NCBI GenBank assembly: GCA_002803225.1 | Contig: NXFV01000799.1 | Location: 1-33,444 of the forward strand | From: Gamarada debralockiae | Lineage: Eukaryota > Ascomycota > Leotiomycetes > Helotiales > Hyphodiscaceae | Direction of reading: 5' to 3' | DNA: 33,444 bases | Shown here: one piece after another, positions 20,518-30,536 of the stretch | How positions within the stretch are numbered: the first letter of the stretch is position 1 | Layout of the letters: each line of letters begins with the position of its first letter | Notes under the pieces: generated by a model | The model's input: the letters and a program-made list of their open reading frames with translations, nothing else | The model's database searches: none | What the model was told of the DNA's origin: nothing | Translations under genes and position numbers: made by a program

Positions 20518-21072
20518 TCACAACACAGCAATCAACGATGCCATGATCACCACCCCCAAAATTTCCCCCTTCCACGGCCGAAATCTCACATTCGCACTAC
20601 CCTCCCCAACCGGCCCAGTGCCAGCACTAACATTCGCCACACCAGACCCATAACACACAAACTCCACACTCTTGATAATCGCCCCGCTTTCCTCCTCCCC
20701 TTCCCCAGAGCTCATGTACTGACACCGCCCCGACAAACCGGTATCTGCACTGGTACTACTCTCACAGTCCACGAGATTGGAAACCATCAGTAGCGCAGTG
20801 CCGTAATCAGAACAGGTGGGGAGAGACGAGATAGAGACCCCGGAGATGCTGGCATTGGGTGTGTTAAAGCATGTGTCGAGAGGTAAGGGAGTTGCGGAGT
20901 CGGAGAGCGGTGTTTCGCAGTATGATGCTTGGTAGAGGAAGATAGACCCTTGGGCGCTTGCTCCGGAGGGAGTGGCGAGGGGGACGCCGCCAAAGAGAGG
21001 GGATGTGGAAGTGGGTGGAGTGTAGTAGGTGGAGGATGTATAGTAGGCAGGCGAGAGGGTGCTGTATGACAT
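20518..21072 (-). CDS. Cys-patterned extracellular-domain protein, paralog 1
   Basis: Single-exon frame of 184 aa from an ATG at 21072. Residues 1-40 are Ser/Thr/Tyr/Pro-rich. Residues about 40-145 form a domain with six Cys: QGSIFLYQASYC, LDTC, SSLPTC, ALLMVSNLVDC, GRC and VEFVC. A hydrophobic C-terminus (ILGVVIMASLIAVL) could be a membrane anchor or GPI signal. The same domain, starting AQGSI, occurs in the neighbouring gene at 21617-22347, so the two are paralogs. No N-terminal signal peptide is visible; either an upstream exon was missed or topology relies on the C-terminal segment. I do not recognise a named family; surface proteins of this type are common in filamentous fungi. Confidence 0.7.
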   Translation of the reverse strand: MSYSTLSPAYYTSSTYYTPPTSTSPLFGGVPLATPSGASAQGSIFLYQASYCETPLSDSATPLPLDTCFNTPNASISGVSISSLPTCSDYGTALLMVSNLVDCESSTSADTGLSGRCQYMSSGEGEEESGAIIKSVEFVCYGSGVANVSAGTGPVGEGSANVRFRPWKGEILGVVIMASLIAVL

Positions 21073-21616
21073 CGTGAGATGTTCTCTCGATAAAGGGTTG
21101 AGTGTGTGTTCGTAGGGGAGCTTTCGCGAGAAAGTTGGATACGACTAAAAACACAGCATGATGGAATTATGAGCCACTAGCTTGTCCTCTTAAATGTGGA
21201 TCTCTTGCTTGAGCAGCAAGCAGCCTTAGTGAAAGTCTCGCCTCAGCACTGTTACTGCGGTCTTGACACAATCCATGCTCGAGAAAATACATGTGGTGAC
21301 TAACGTCGGAACACACCTGTCTCCTGATTAAAAGCTATCAAGTCTTGGCGAACCATTCCACTCAGCCTTGCTGTGGCTTTCTTACAATTAATGCTTTAGA
21401 TAAAGAGATCATTCCCATTCGCAGCCTGATATCATGTTCGCTGTACCTCTAGGCGCCCGTTTCTCAGGAGGCCAAGTCGGCGACCCCGCCCCCACGATGC
21501 ACCATCTCCGTCCTCCAGGCCTTCTCCAGCCTTGCACAGCACCCAATCGCGATTTTCTGTCCACCAAAAAACTCTTCGAGAATAATCTGCACCGCAAAAC
21601 TGATGTTCGAGTCGTC
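21073..21616. other. Spacer between paralogous surface-protein genes
   Basis: About 540 bases holding the presumed promoter of paralog 1 and the 3' end of paralog 2. No separate gene, repeat or missing signal-peptide exon was found. Confidence 0.4.
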
Positions 21617-22347
21617 TCAAATCTGATACCAATGCCGTCCGTTCTCGTAATCTGGTGGCCGACCATCACTGGCGACATACACGTGTCGTCCTGTAAGCTT
21701 GGGTATCCAGCCGTTCCACCATGTTAAGATAGCAATAATAAGAGAAGGAATCCCGAGGCCCAGTCCGATGCCCAGGGAAATTCGGTCGCCGGTGGATGAC
21801 GAATTGCTTGCCCCGAAGATGGCTGCGGCGTCGGAGATGTCACAATTGTAGGCGACGACGTTGTTGATTTGAGGAAATTTACGGTTGTTGATGTGGACGC
21901 GCTTTGGGCGACTGAAGACTGGCTGCGAAAACTAGTAGTGAGGGTCCCGACGGCGCTTGATGGCGTTTGAGAAGTAGCGGAAGGGATATTCGAGATCATG
22001 GTGTCATCCCCCTCGCATACGAAAGCCGTGGATCCAATTGCATTCCCTGATGGAAAGAATAGACACGTTCCAATATCTCCACTGCTCACTGGTGATATGG
22101 ATGGTCGCTTGCATTCGTTCAGATCAGAGATGACCAGAACGGCATTGCCACTGCCACACGAAGGTAACGACAGTAAACCAATTGCGACGGCCTGGTTCGT
22201 TTCATAACATGACCCTGCCACTAATGAAATGGATGATCCGTCTGGAGAGTTGCACGCGTTGTCTGAAAATAATTGTATAGAGCCTTGTGCTTCGACGACG
22301 CAATCAAAGAGAGGGAGTAGCAGGAGCAAGAAAACGAACGACTGCAT
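21617..22347 (-). CDS. Secreted Cys-patterned surface protein, paralog 2, C-terminus frameshifted
   Basis: The frame from the ATG at 22347 runs 207 aa to 21724. Residues 1-20 (FVFLLLLLPLFDCVVEA) are a signal peptide. AQGSIQLFSDNAC opens the domain shared with the gene at 20518-21072, with matching Cys landmarks (AGSCYE, SLPSC, LVISDLNEC, IGTC, TAFVC). A Ser/Thr stalk follows. In this frame the end is WASGFLLLLLLS. The -1 frame, however, encodes SLGIGLGLGIPSLIIAILTWW, the usual fungal stalk-to-membrane segment, then a tail of about 30 residues to a TGA at 21617-21619. A one-base change near 21800-21850 therefore probably separates the two halves. It is either a genuine damaged or alternative end, or a sequence error. 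Confidence 0.7.
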
Positions 22348-22991
22348 GACCGTTGTGGGGAATGAGCTCGGGGGTTTTATTGTGATGATGGGAATGGGTA
22401 ACTCTTTATACGAATATCAAGGCAGCATATTTTGCCGGTTGACAACACATCCCGAGTATCTGCCTCTTCTCGTATGCTGTTTGGCCCAATAGCGTAGCCC
22501 GTCACACCAACGGACTGGCTGGTGAATGCCCTGGAAAGAGCGCCCAGATACTGAAGAAATCAATTTAGGCATCGCAGCCAATATTTCCATATTCCTGGTC
22601 AGCCTTGATGATTGGACAGAAAATTGATAGAATCTCTGGCATGGTGAATGTCATTGGGGTCCAGCATGCAACTAGTCGTAGGTTGGCAAAGATGTTCTTC
22701 CAGACCATGAAGAGCTGAGGGACACTTGATTGGCTTGATTGGTCAGGAAAAAATAAAAGAAACCTCGAGTATCTTTTCCTCGACGTGGAAATCAAAGGCG
22801 TTAATCGAGGTACCGTACTGCCTCTACAAGAGTCCCTGACCTCAAGCTACTGGCAAAAGACCCGTAAAAGACTGGAGACTTCCTTGCCCGGTGTTAACAC
22901 ACCCTCTCCATCTGGAGTTGTCCACTTATTGCAAAAGACTTCTTGTGTAATGTCGTGGTGAACAAATCGCTGAGGGTAAGTATGTTGATTA
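22348..22991. other. Promoter side of paralog 2, flank of transposon
   Basis: About 640 bases up to the TA target duplication at 22990-22991. No gene is supported; a minus-strand frame of 76 codons (22795-22565) is unconvincing. Confidence 0.4.
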
Positions 22992-23147
22992 CAGTCAAAC
23001 TTGGTTATATCGGACTGGCTTATATCGGAATCCTCCCTAATTCGGCTTAGCTCGCGGAACCTAAAAATTTTTGTAGCATATATCGGAATCTCTCGATATA
23101 AGCTATATCGGACTCAAGAGCTGATTTTTTTGGTGTGTTCCGATATA
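22992..23147. repeat. Left TIR and subterminal TATATCGG motifs
   Basis: TATATCGG occurs at 23006, 23021, 23079 and 23104 and inverted (CCGATATA) at 23140. The right end has it at 25099 and, inverted, 25148. The clustering at both ends suggests binding sites for the element's transposase. Confidence 0.7.
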
Positions 23148-23183
23148 ACTAGAGCAGCGTTTTAGTCGAGAATAGCTATATTT

Positions 23184-25013
23184 TTGTGTGATTTTCGAGA
23201 CTTCTATTATGCCTATACTAACGCCGGAACAGCGCGCTGCTACAGCAGTTGCCTTTACAAATCGACCGATATCACTCCTCTTCGCAAATCAAATACTCCT
23301 ACTGGTATTCGAAAGAACCGTCAGACAGCAACGAATCAAGAGCGTAAGGAGCTTCGCAAATGGTGGGCTAACCCCGCGTTTGGGAAGAGAGAGTAGAAGG
23401 ACGCAATTGTATAGTTCCAGTAAAGGTTTAATCGCGTCCTTTCTTCTTCTACAGTATTAGATTATTTGAGCTTGAAATACACTTATCTGGATAACTAAGA
23501 ACTATCGAAATTCACCCTTTTATCTTCAAGAGCCCGCAGACCGGAATATAAGGAGTTGGAGGAGGCATTGGCTGAATGGCAGGTTCGATACGATCGGCAC
23601 CCTAATTCAGGTTCAACAACTGGTGAACTACTGGTCTTGAAGGCAAAGGAGTTCTAGGGCAAGCTTCTATGCTATGCTGGGAAAGAGGCTCCTAAGTTCT
23701 CAATTGGGTAGTTAGATAGTTTCAAAAGGAGGTATAGACTCAAGGAAAGACGACGTTATAGGGAAGGTGCATCAGCACAAATAGATAATGAGAGTGAGAA
23801 GATAATAAAGGAGATACGAGAGGCAGTAAGAGAATATAGACTAGAGCTTACTTACTACATAGACGAATTAGGCTACTATTGGAAGATAAAACTAGACCGG
23901 TCTCTATCAACATTCGAAGCCAAAGGAATAAAGAAGGCAAAGGCTCGAATTACAGCTAACTTTTGTACTAATGCGTCAAGAACTGACAAGCTGCCCCTAT
24001 GGTTTATTGGTACAGCTAAACGACTAAATTGCTTTCGAGCTAGAGGCTTGTGGGAGATTGACTATCTTAGAGCTATTTGGAGGAGTAATAAGTTAGCTTG
24101 GATGACCTACCAGATTATAAAGAAATAGCTCTATTAGTTTGACAATCGAATACGTTGCGCAAATAAGAAGGTATTGTTGTTGATAGACAACTTCTCAGCG
24201 CATAAACTAGGCGTTAAGCAAATAATGGAAAAGGGAGAGCTTATACACACGAAAGTAAGTATATCCTTGTATTTAGTGATATTAGCTAATAGTCCTTAGA
24301 TTATATTCCTCCCTCCAAATGTAACGTCTGAATACCAACCTCTCGATCAAGGCATTATTCACAACTAGAAGACACACGTTAAGAAGCAATTTGTTATGTT
24401 TATAGCAAAGACGTTCGATAAAGGCAAGAATCTGTCTGAAGAGATACATGTATTACGAGCAATCGAATGGGGAATTCAAGCATGGGAATAAGATGTCACA
24501 CCTGCAACTATTCAGTCTTGTTGGCGGCGGAGCCAATGTATTGATTTTAGTGCTTCTCCAGCCCCTCCTACAGATATTTAGACAAAATCTGAAGAGACAA
24601 TCGATTCAATGCGGAACCTTCTCTATACAATGAGATAGCGCGGCATCATTCAGTCGGTCCCTAATATACACAAGTATATCTCTCCCTATAGTGGTCCTTA
24701 GAGCGAACGAGTCGATAATCATAGGGAGCTTGAAGAGCTTGTTAATAAGATTATAAAGGAAAATACACAACAGGAGGTTGATTTGGAAGACGAAGAAGAT
24801 TAGCTCTATCTAAAGCCTTTGCCTCTAGTGACATACGAGGAAGCTTTACAAGCGCTATATATTTTAAGGCGCTACGAGGAGAAGTATCGATACTCAAATA
24901 GAGCTTTTTTGAAGACGTTGCGGAGTTTTGAGAGAGATTTAGCTGAGAGATATCAAGGTTCTTTATAGCAAGCTACTTTAGATAGTTTTTGGGACAAACA
25001 GAATAGCTCTTAA
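23184..25013 (+). pseudogene. Transposase relic of the pogo-like element
   Basis: The three catalytic acidic positions are still readable: D in IDELGYYWK, D in LLLIDNFSAH and D in PLDQGII. Nonsense codons replace what should be Trp or Gln: after KAKEF (near 23656), after SIG (near 23712), two in KK*LY*FDN (near 24126), after IIHN (near 24367), after WE (near 24490) and several further on. They are TAG or TAA, matching TGG to TAG or CAG/CAA to TAG/TAA changes. The N-terminus is ambiguous: an ATG at 23209 with PILTPEQRAATA is in another frame than the DNA-binding part, so a frameshift or intron near 23250 is possible. Confidence 0.85.
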
Positions 25014-25289
25014 TTAGGGGAGAATTCATCAATTTTATATAGCTGGCCCATAGTAAACAAATGCCAAGACCCCCCTAATCTGCTTAGTAATACTTGTCTA
25101 TATCGGAAACTTGGTTATATGGGAATGAAAAGCCCTGATTTTTTGATCCGATATAACCAAGTTTGACTGTATGAGGTGGATGGACGCGTGGGGGCGTGGT
25201 TGTGGGGCCCCTGGCAGCCGACGCGACTTTCGTGAATAAGCTCCAACCGCGCCCCCTTCCAAAAACACTACTGTAACATCTCCACGAAA

Positions 25290-26110
25290 ATGACGACCAT
25301 TCCGCCCCAGACCTTTCATCCCTTTTCTCATCTTCCTTTTGAGTTGAGATCCGCCTTATTTTTGGGGTATTGCCAGCCTGAGCCACGCCGTATCGTAATC
25401 GAGCTTCGTGACAGCAACCCCTTCAACCATCGTCAAGACATCTCCCTCACATGCCAACATTCACTCCGAGACTGCGACAGCTGAATCACCCAACTGTGTT
25501 GGCAGTCAATCGCGAAGCGCGCTCATATGTCCTTGAATCCTACGTCGTGGTCCATATCCGGCTGAAAGTCTCTTTTGTGTTTAACACCCGCAAAGATACC
25601 GTTTACGTAAGATGGTCTACGAGAGCCGAACATTTCACTGCTGGGTGGCCAGACTTGATCAGCAAGCACATGCCTGATACTGCTGCCGTCATACATTCGA
25701 ATCCCTATTATAAATATGAGCCGTTGGTGGATGGTGGTTTACGATATGGGGGAATAACACCTTCAGCGAGAAACCCCACTTGGACGGAAATAATCGATGA
25801 TCGATATCGTCTTCGCAAGCTCCGCATTCTGGAGCACGAATTTTATGACTTATTCAATATCGTTGCGAGACCAGGTTCTGAGAACTTGGAGGAGATTATC
25901 GTTGTTCTAGCTTATAACTGGAACTGGAATCAACGGACCTAGCGCCCAGGGGAGCAAAGGTAGTTAAGATTTTGGAGTCTGGTGTTGAGATCGAGGCGGG
26001 GAGGGACGTCATATGTAGTAAGTCTGAGTAGACAGACGAGTTCATGAGGGAGATGGGCAGTTCCTGCGAGGCTAGAGGGATGGAAATACTGATGTGAAGG
26101 TTGTACGGAA
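25290..26110 (+). pseudogene. 2EXR-domain gene, frameshifted (copy 1)
   Basis: The ATG at 25290 opens FHPFSHLPFELRSALFL and RRIVIELRDS, the start of a fungal 2EXR (F-box-like) protein. The frame then stops at 25484 while the homologous continuation lies in the -1 frame: PTVLAVNREARSYVLESYV, SFVFNTRKDTVYVRW, FTAGWPDLIS and RYRLRKLRILEHEFYDLF, up to 25942. A third frame from about 25933 carries AKVVKILESGVEIE, which matches copy 2, and meets TAG and TGA codons. There are no splice sites to explain the changes. The 2EXR family is large in Pezizomycotina and of unknown function. The pogo-like element ends only 120 bp upstream. Confidence 0.75.
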
Positions 26111-26189
26111 GACAGCTTTTTCTGTGGAAGATGACTCATTCTGTGCAAAACCCTGCAGCCGTCACCATCCAAGATGAGTTGTTAGTTAC

Positions 26190-26522
26190 CTCTCTAAACG
26201 ACAAGGAGTCACAGTTGCATAGCCACATCGAATGTAGTACTTCGGTCGAACTGAGCGTTCACTAAAGCAGGTCTCCTTCACGCTCGGAATCGGCTGTGAC
26301 CGTCGCCTCAAGTTTGAGCGGGTGAGGATTCTAGCGCTTTGAATTGGTACAAATACTAAACAGTATTTTATTAGGCTTTCTTGTTCTGGGGCCAAGTACG
26401 ATTGTGCGTGAAACATCGAAGCAAGAGGATGGTATCGAACGCCATACTCCCAAATCCCAACAATCTCTTCTTCTCTCCCCCATCCGAACAACTCCCCATA
26501 AACATCAACACAAAATGAAGAT
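26190..26522. other. Spacer between the two 2EXR relics
   Basis: About 330 bases; no gene, repeat or RNA seen. CTCTTCTTCTCTCCCCC (about 26463-26480) is a pyrimidine-rich leader just before the ATG of copy 2. Confidence 0.4.
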
Positions 26523-27456
26523 ATGCCAACCACCCAGCCGCGGATGGTTCAGCAGTCCATCCTACCAACCTTCCATACGTTCCCGCGCCTCCCTACCGAG
26601 ATACGCTCCAAATATGGGGCCACTGTATCCTCGACCCCGCATCCTCGATTTCGAGCTATACGACGCCAAAGATATGAAAATCTAAAAGGAAAGACAACTG
26701 CGCAAGTTTTGTAAAGCAAGTTATGCACCGGGACAAGGTCTTAGAACACATCAAATCAACCACCCAATGCTTCTTTGCCGTCAATTGCGAAGCGAGCTCC
26801 GTTGCGTTGAGGGAGTTTGTGATAGTCCATGTCGGACCAAAGCTATGCTTCTCATTCAACACCCACAAAGACACCGTTGCTCTCGAATGGATTATGCCAC
26901 ACTACTACACCGCCGGCTGGCCCGATGAAATCTCGGTCACATGCTCCCAGCCGCCTTGCAAAAAATACAAGTCCCGCTCACAAATACTCATTAAGGCCAT
27001 GGAGCGCGCGAATCGTCAATAGCCGCTACCGGCTCTGCAAGTTCTGCATCCGGGAAAACCATCTATACGACCTAGTCTGCAAACACTACGGCGCTGATTT
27101 CACAGATCTGGAAGATTTGGAGGAATTGGTGTTCGGGACACCGCGAATCTGGCTGGAGGTGGAGGAAGGAAAGTCTGCGCGATGAGAATATTGTTAAGAT
27201 GGTGAAAGTTTGGGAATCGGGATGCAAGTTTACTAGTCAGCGGGGGCAGAGATATGCGGCGTGTGCAAGGCCGAATATGATGATTATTTTTTTGAGCGAG
27301 TTGGGGAAGTGGTGTTCTGAAAGGGGGAGGGAAGTGCCGGTTGTGAGGATGGTACAGATGAGGGATGCTCCGCGTACTGAATGGGATCCGTACTGTGATT
27401 CCTGGCCGGCCAGTGTGAATCTTGACAAGGATCTATTTCAGTTGAGCCTCATCTGA
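26523..27456 (+). pseudogene. 2EXR-domain gene, frameshifted (copy 2)
   Basis: The ATG at 26523 leads to PTFHTFPRLPTEIRS, the typical 2EXR opening; the expected continuation QIWGHCILDPASSIS is in another frame, so a base is missing near 26603. Later segments lie in different frames: FFAVNCEASSVALREFVIV, CFSFNTHKDTVALEW and YTAGWPDEIS (to 27022), then NSRYRLCKFCIRENHLYDLV (to 27185), then VKVWESGCKFTSQ with FLSELGKWC (to 27456). The order and motifs match copy 1 (VNREA/VNCEA, FNT-x-KDTV, FTAGWPD/YTAGWPD, RYRL), so the two are tandem duplicates. At least three frame changes make it non-functional. The 3' boundary is approximate. Confidence 0.75.
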
Positions 27457-27613
27457 AATACAGCCTCGCCAAGATTGGAAACTTAAGAGACAATTTATCC
27501 TGTATCAAACTCTATTTCTCATCTATCATCTCATCGAAAAACTCCTTCCCAATAATCTATCCTGGTATCTATCATCCATCAACCCTACCCAAAATCTAAC
27601 ATCTCTTCATCAT

Positions 27614-28730
27614 CTAAACACCTGGCTTCACTACCCCATCAACCTCACTCGCACTCGCACTCCCACTTCCACTAACCGCACCCTCCCCTTTCTCCCTCTC
27701 CTCCCTCGCCCTCTTCTTCCCACTCCCTACACCCCCCGCCCCAACCATTCCCTCTTTAAACGTAACCGCCGGATGAAACAAATTCAGCGCAAAACAAGCC
27801 ACAATAACCATAACGCCCTCAAACCCCACAAACAGCCATTGCTGTCTAATCAAATGACCCGTCCATCCTTCACTCAATTCCGCAACTCTATAAACAGATC
27901 TCCAAAAAATACAAATCGTAGCCAAAGTCAGAGCCCCGAGGAAAGTTTTGAACTGCCATTTTGAACGCAGTTGGATGAAGAGTGGATTTTGGTTGAATGC
28001 GGAGGCGCCAAGGGTCTTGTGCCGGCGGAGAGTGTTGATGGCAAAGTCGGCGCAGAGGAGCATAAAGATCAAGAGGGTGAAGACTTGGAAGGCGAGGCCG
28101 GCTACCATTATGTTGTCGCCTGTGTTGGGGGATTTGTTTTGGTGGGTTTCGGAAGACGCAATGCCTCCTCCAGCTGCCTGCAATAACAGTGACATCAAAT
28201 CGCAGGGAATGAACTATTCAACAAAGTATTAGCTTTGCATTGGAAGGGGAGGGGCATAGGAAATGGGTGCGTACGAGGCGTGTATAAGTCTCAGGCCTAA
28301 TCCTCGAGTTCTCCGGCCCAAACGCATACACGATCCTCCTCAAACAAAGATAAATCCCCGCCGCAAGGAAAGCGGGCGCGATCGTCAAACACACAATCTG
28401 CATCAAGAAACCCGTCTGCCCCCACTGATTATGCCAACTCAAGATCCTGCCAATATAACCAATGACTTCTAGGGCGACACCGCAGACCATGGCGACTGTG
28501 AAAGCTGTAGCGCGCCGTGTGAACGCATAGGTGAGGATGAAGCCCAAGAGGGAGATGGAGAAGAGCGCGAGGAAGGTGGCATTTGCTGGGAGGGAGACCC
28601 GGTAGAAGTAGTAGGAGGAATTGATAGGACACACGTTGGAGGGCGTGGTGCAGTTGGCATATTGATCACGGTATTTGGAGTGGGAGGCGCGCACGGCGAG
28701 GTGCGCTGTGTTGTAGAGGAGGGAGGCCAT
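27614..28730 (-). CDS. RTA1-like seven-transmembrane protein
   Basis: Exons 28730-28275 and 28213-27614, joined in phase 0 across a 61-nt intron with a GCTAATAC branch point, give 351 aa. The family landmarks are present: FILTYAFTRR, MVCGVALEVIGYIGR, QIVCLTIAPAFLAAGIYLCL and RRIVYAFG, and after the intron the signature F-I-P-C-D157-x2-S160-x3-Q164-x2-GGG, followed by AGLAFQVFTLLIFMLL, FRSVYR-like WRSVYRVAEL and VACFALNLFHP. About seven membrane segments are expected, with a charged Gly/Ser/Glu-rich cytosolic tail. RTA1 proteins are linked to resistance to 7-aminocholesterol and, in yeast Rsb1, to long-chain-base translocation; the substrate here is unknown. An upstream in-frame TTG extension is ignored. 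This is the only intact gene in the right third. Confidence 0.93.
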
Positions 28731-30050
28731 GCTGGCGCTCAATTGCTTGAAAACTGACTGAAAGGAAGTGGAGCCTTGGAGCAAGGCTAAGTGTTGAAGA
28801 ATCGAGCTCTATGTCAACGAAAGAAAGATGAAATCGCAACCAAAGAGGTGCTCTAATTAAGAAATATATAGATATGAAGAAAGAGACAAACAAAGAGAGG
28901 TTCAGCTTACATGTGGGCATCATTGACGTTATGTAGGCGGACTGTGATTGTGCCGCATCCAAACAAACGATTTGTACCATGAAGTGGGTCAAAGCAGCTC
29001 GGACACACTTCTGCCCGAGAACAAAAATACGGGATGATTTGCTGCAGAATGACCCGGGCCACCTAACTTAAAATATTTCCTATTTGGGGGCACATCTGCA
29101 TTATCAGAGCTGAATTATTGGATGAGAATACGGTCGATGGGGATTCCTGAGTCTGGGAATTCGTTTGAGGGGAGAAGTTTTGGGGATTAATATTCGAGAG
29201 CTTATACTCGTATATAGACGAGGTCTGAGCCCCATCACCGGCCAGTGCCAAATTCTGACAGGTACGAGATGCCCCTGAATTCCAGCTCTTCATTTGCCTC
29301 CTCCCTTCAACTCTCTGTTATAAATCCGCATCAGCTCTTACTCACTTTTCATCTGTTCGCCAAATATTGCCAAATTCTTTCACACAAAAGTGCTCCAAGC
29401 GAGTTCCTTTTCACGCCTCCTTGGCGCCTTTCAAAATCGCTTCAAAGTTGCATCAAGCTTCCGCTTAAAGTAAAGCGCCGGCGTATGATGAATCATTGCC
29501 ATTCCCGCCCTCGTACATCTACGCTTGTAATTGGCTGCAAGCGCTGGCATAACATTTGACGTCTCATAGCGCGTTCTCTGCGCAAACGCCGACGCTACTT
29601 CGGTACGAACGACCCGGGGGTGCATTGCACGTGATTTGAAGGCGTAATTTATGCTCAGAACGCACCTGCTCCTCTGTTAATTTCATCTCAATGCTTTGAT
29701 GATGCAACAAGGTGCTGCTATCATATTTGTTTTGGTGGGAACGAATCAGTGAACCGCTGAAAGTTGACAACGCCGAGGCCTTGCCTGCCAAAAAATGGAA
29801 ATCAAATCGACACTTGCGGGAGTCTTGAATGTCGCATCTTCATTTTATCATGAGCTTCTCTCCAAGTTAGGATTCCAACACGAATGCCTTTAAAAACCAG
29901 CCTCAAGTACCAACAACTCAAGCAAGGTTGAATACAGCATGGGTAGCTAGGTCGCGCACGCTGATTGGAGGACAGTCGCTGGCTGGTGCCTGGATTTTGT
30001 ATTGCTTCATGCGCCACCGTACGATTTTCATTGCATATCAAATCGCGACC
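28731..30050. other. Intergenic, no supported gene
   Basis: About 1.3 kb. 28800-28915 should hold the RTA1-like promoter and leader, possibly with a 5' UTR intron. An ATG-started minus-strand frame of 76 codons (29293-29063) and several other short frames lack family features. No tRNA was found. Confidence 0.4.
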
Positions 30051-30536
30051 ATGTCCTCGCAACTCGGAGAAAACCCCACAAATACAAACAATGAAGAGAA
30101 AATGCGAAGCGCGCTAGTAAGCCGCACTCTTCCAATCAGATCCCGATCGCGACTTCAAATTAGACACAACCCCGAGGAGCAAACTCTCTCTGAAGCCTGC
30201 TTAGATGGAGATCTCTCCCTCTTGAAGCTCCTTTCAGCGACCGATCTTCTCTACGACTCGCACTCATTCCAAAACCACGTCCCTATTGCTTCACCAAACT
30301 GGCTATCTTCAACCTCCGTATTATGAATAATCATCGCCGCTAAATCCGGACACACTGCAAATTGTGGAATATTTGCTTTCGATCGCTCAAAGAGAGAAGG
30401 TCATCCATAGGTTATTTATCAATCGCGACACGATCAATGCGGCGATCAGCAGCGATAATGTGGGGCTTTTGAGAAGCTGATCAATGTTGATCCCTCGTGC
30501 GTGAATTAGGATCTGGAATATGGTGGATATCCGTTA

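Larger units (their letters stand above)
22992..25169 (+). mobile_element. pogo/CENP-B-like DNA transposon, nonsense-riddled
   Basis: 2178 bp bounded by perfect inverted repeats of 23 bp starting CAGTCAAACTTGGTTATATC and flanked by TA on both sides (22990-22991, 25170-25171), the signature of the Tc1/mariner/pogo superfamily. The transposase relic reads on the plus strand: a Tc5/CENP-B-type helix-turn-helix part (TNQERKELRKWWANPAFGKR; EYKELEEALAEWQ), then a DDE_1 core with YYIDELGYYWK, ARITANFCTNAS, LPLWFIG, LLLIDNFSAHKLG and YQPLDQGII. A 45-nt intron (24255-24299, GTAAGT to CTTAG with GCTAATA) is recognisable. From about 23270 to the end one frame is maintained, but it holds about ten TAG/TAA codons, so the element cannot encode an active enzyme. 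Confidence 0.92.

Noticed and set aside
21724..21790. GPI-anchor signal at the end of the 207-aa frame
   Set aside because: The hydrophobic run is very short, and the -1 frame gives a far more typical membrane segment, so a frameshift is the better explanation.
29063..29293. 76-codon ATG-started minus-strand frame
   Set aside because: Asn/Ser/Gln-rich with no motif, homologous feature or promoter signal that I can identify.
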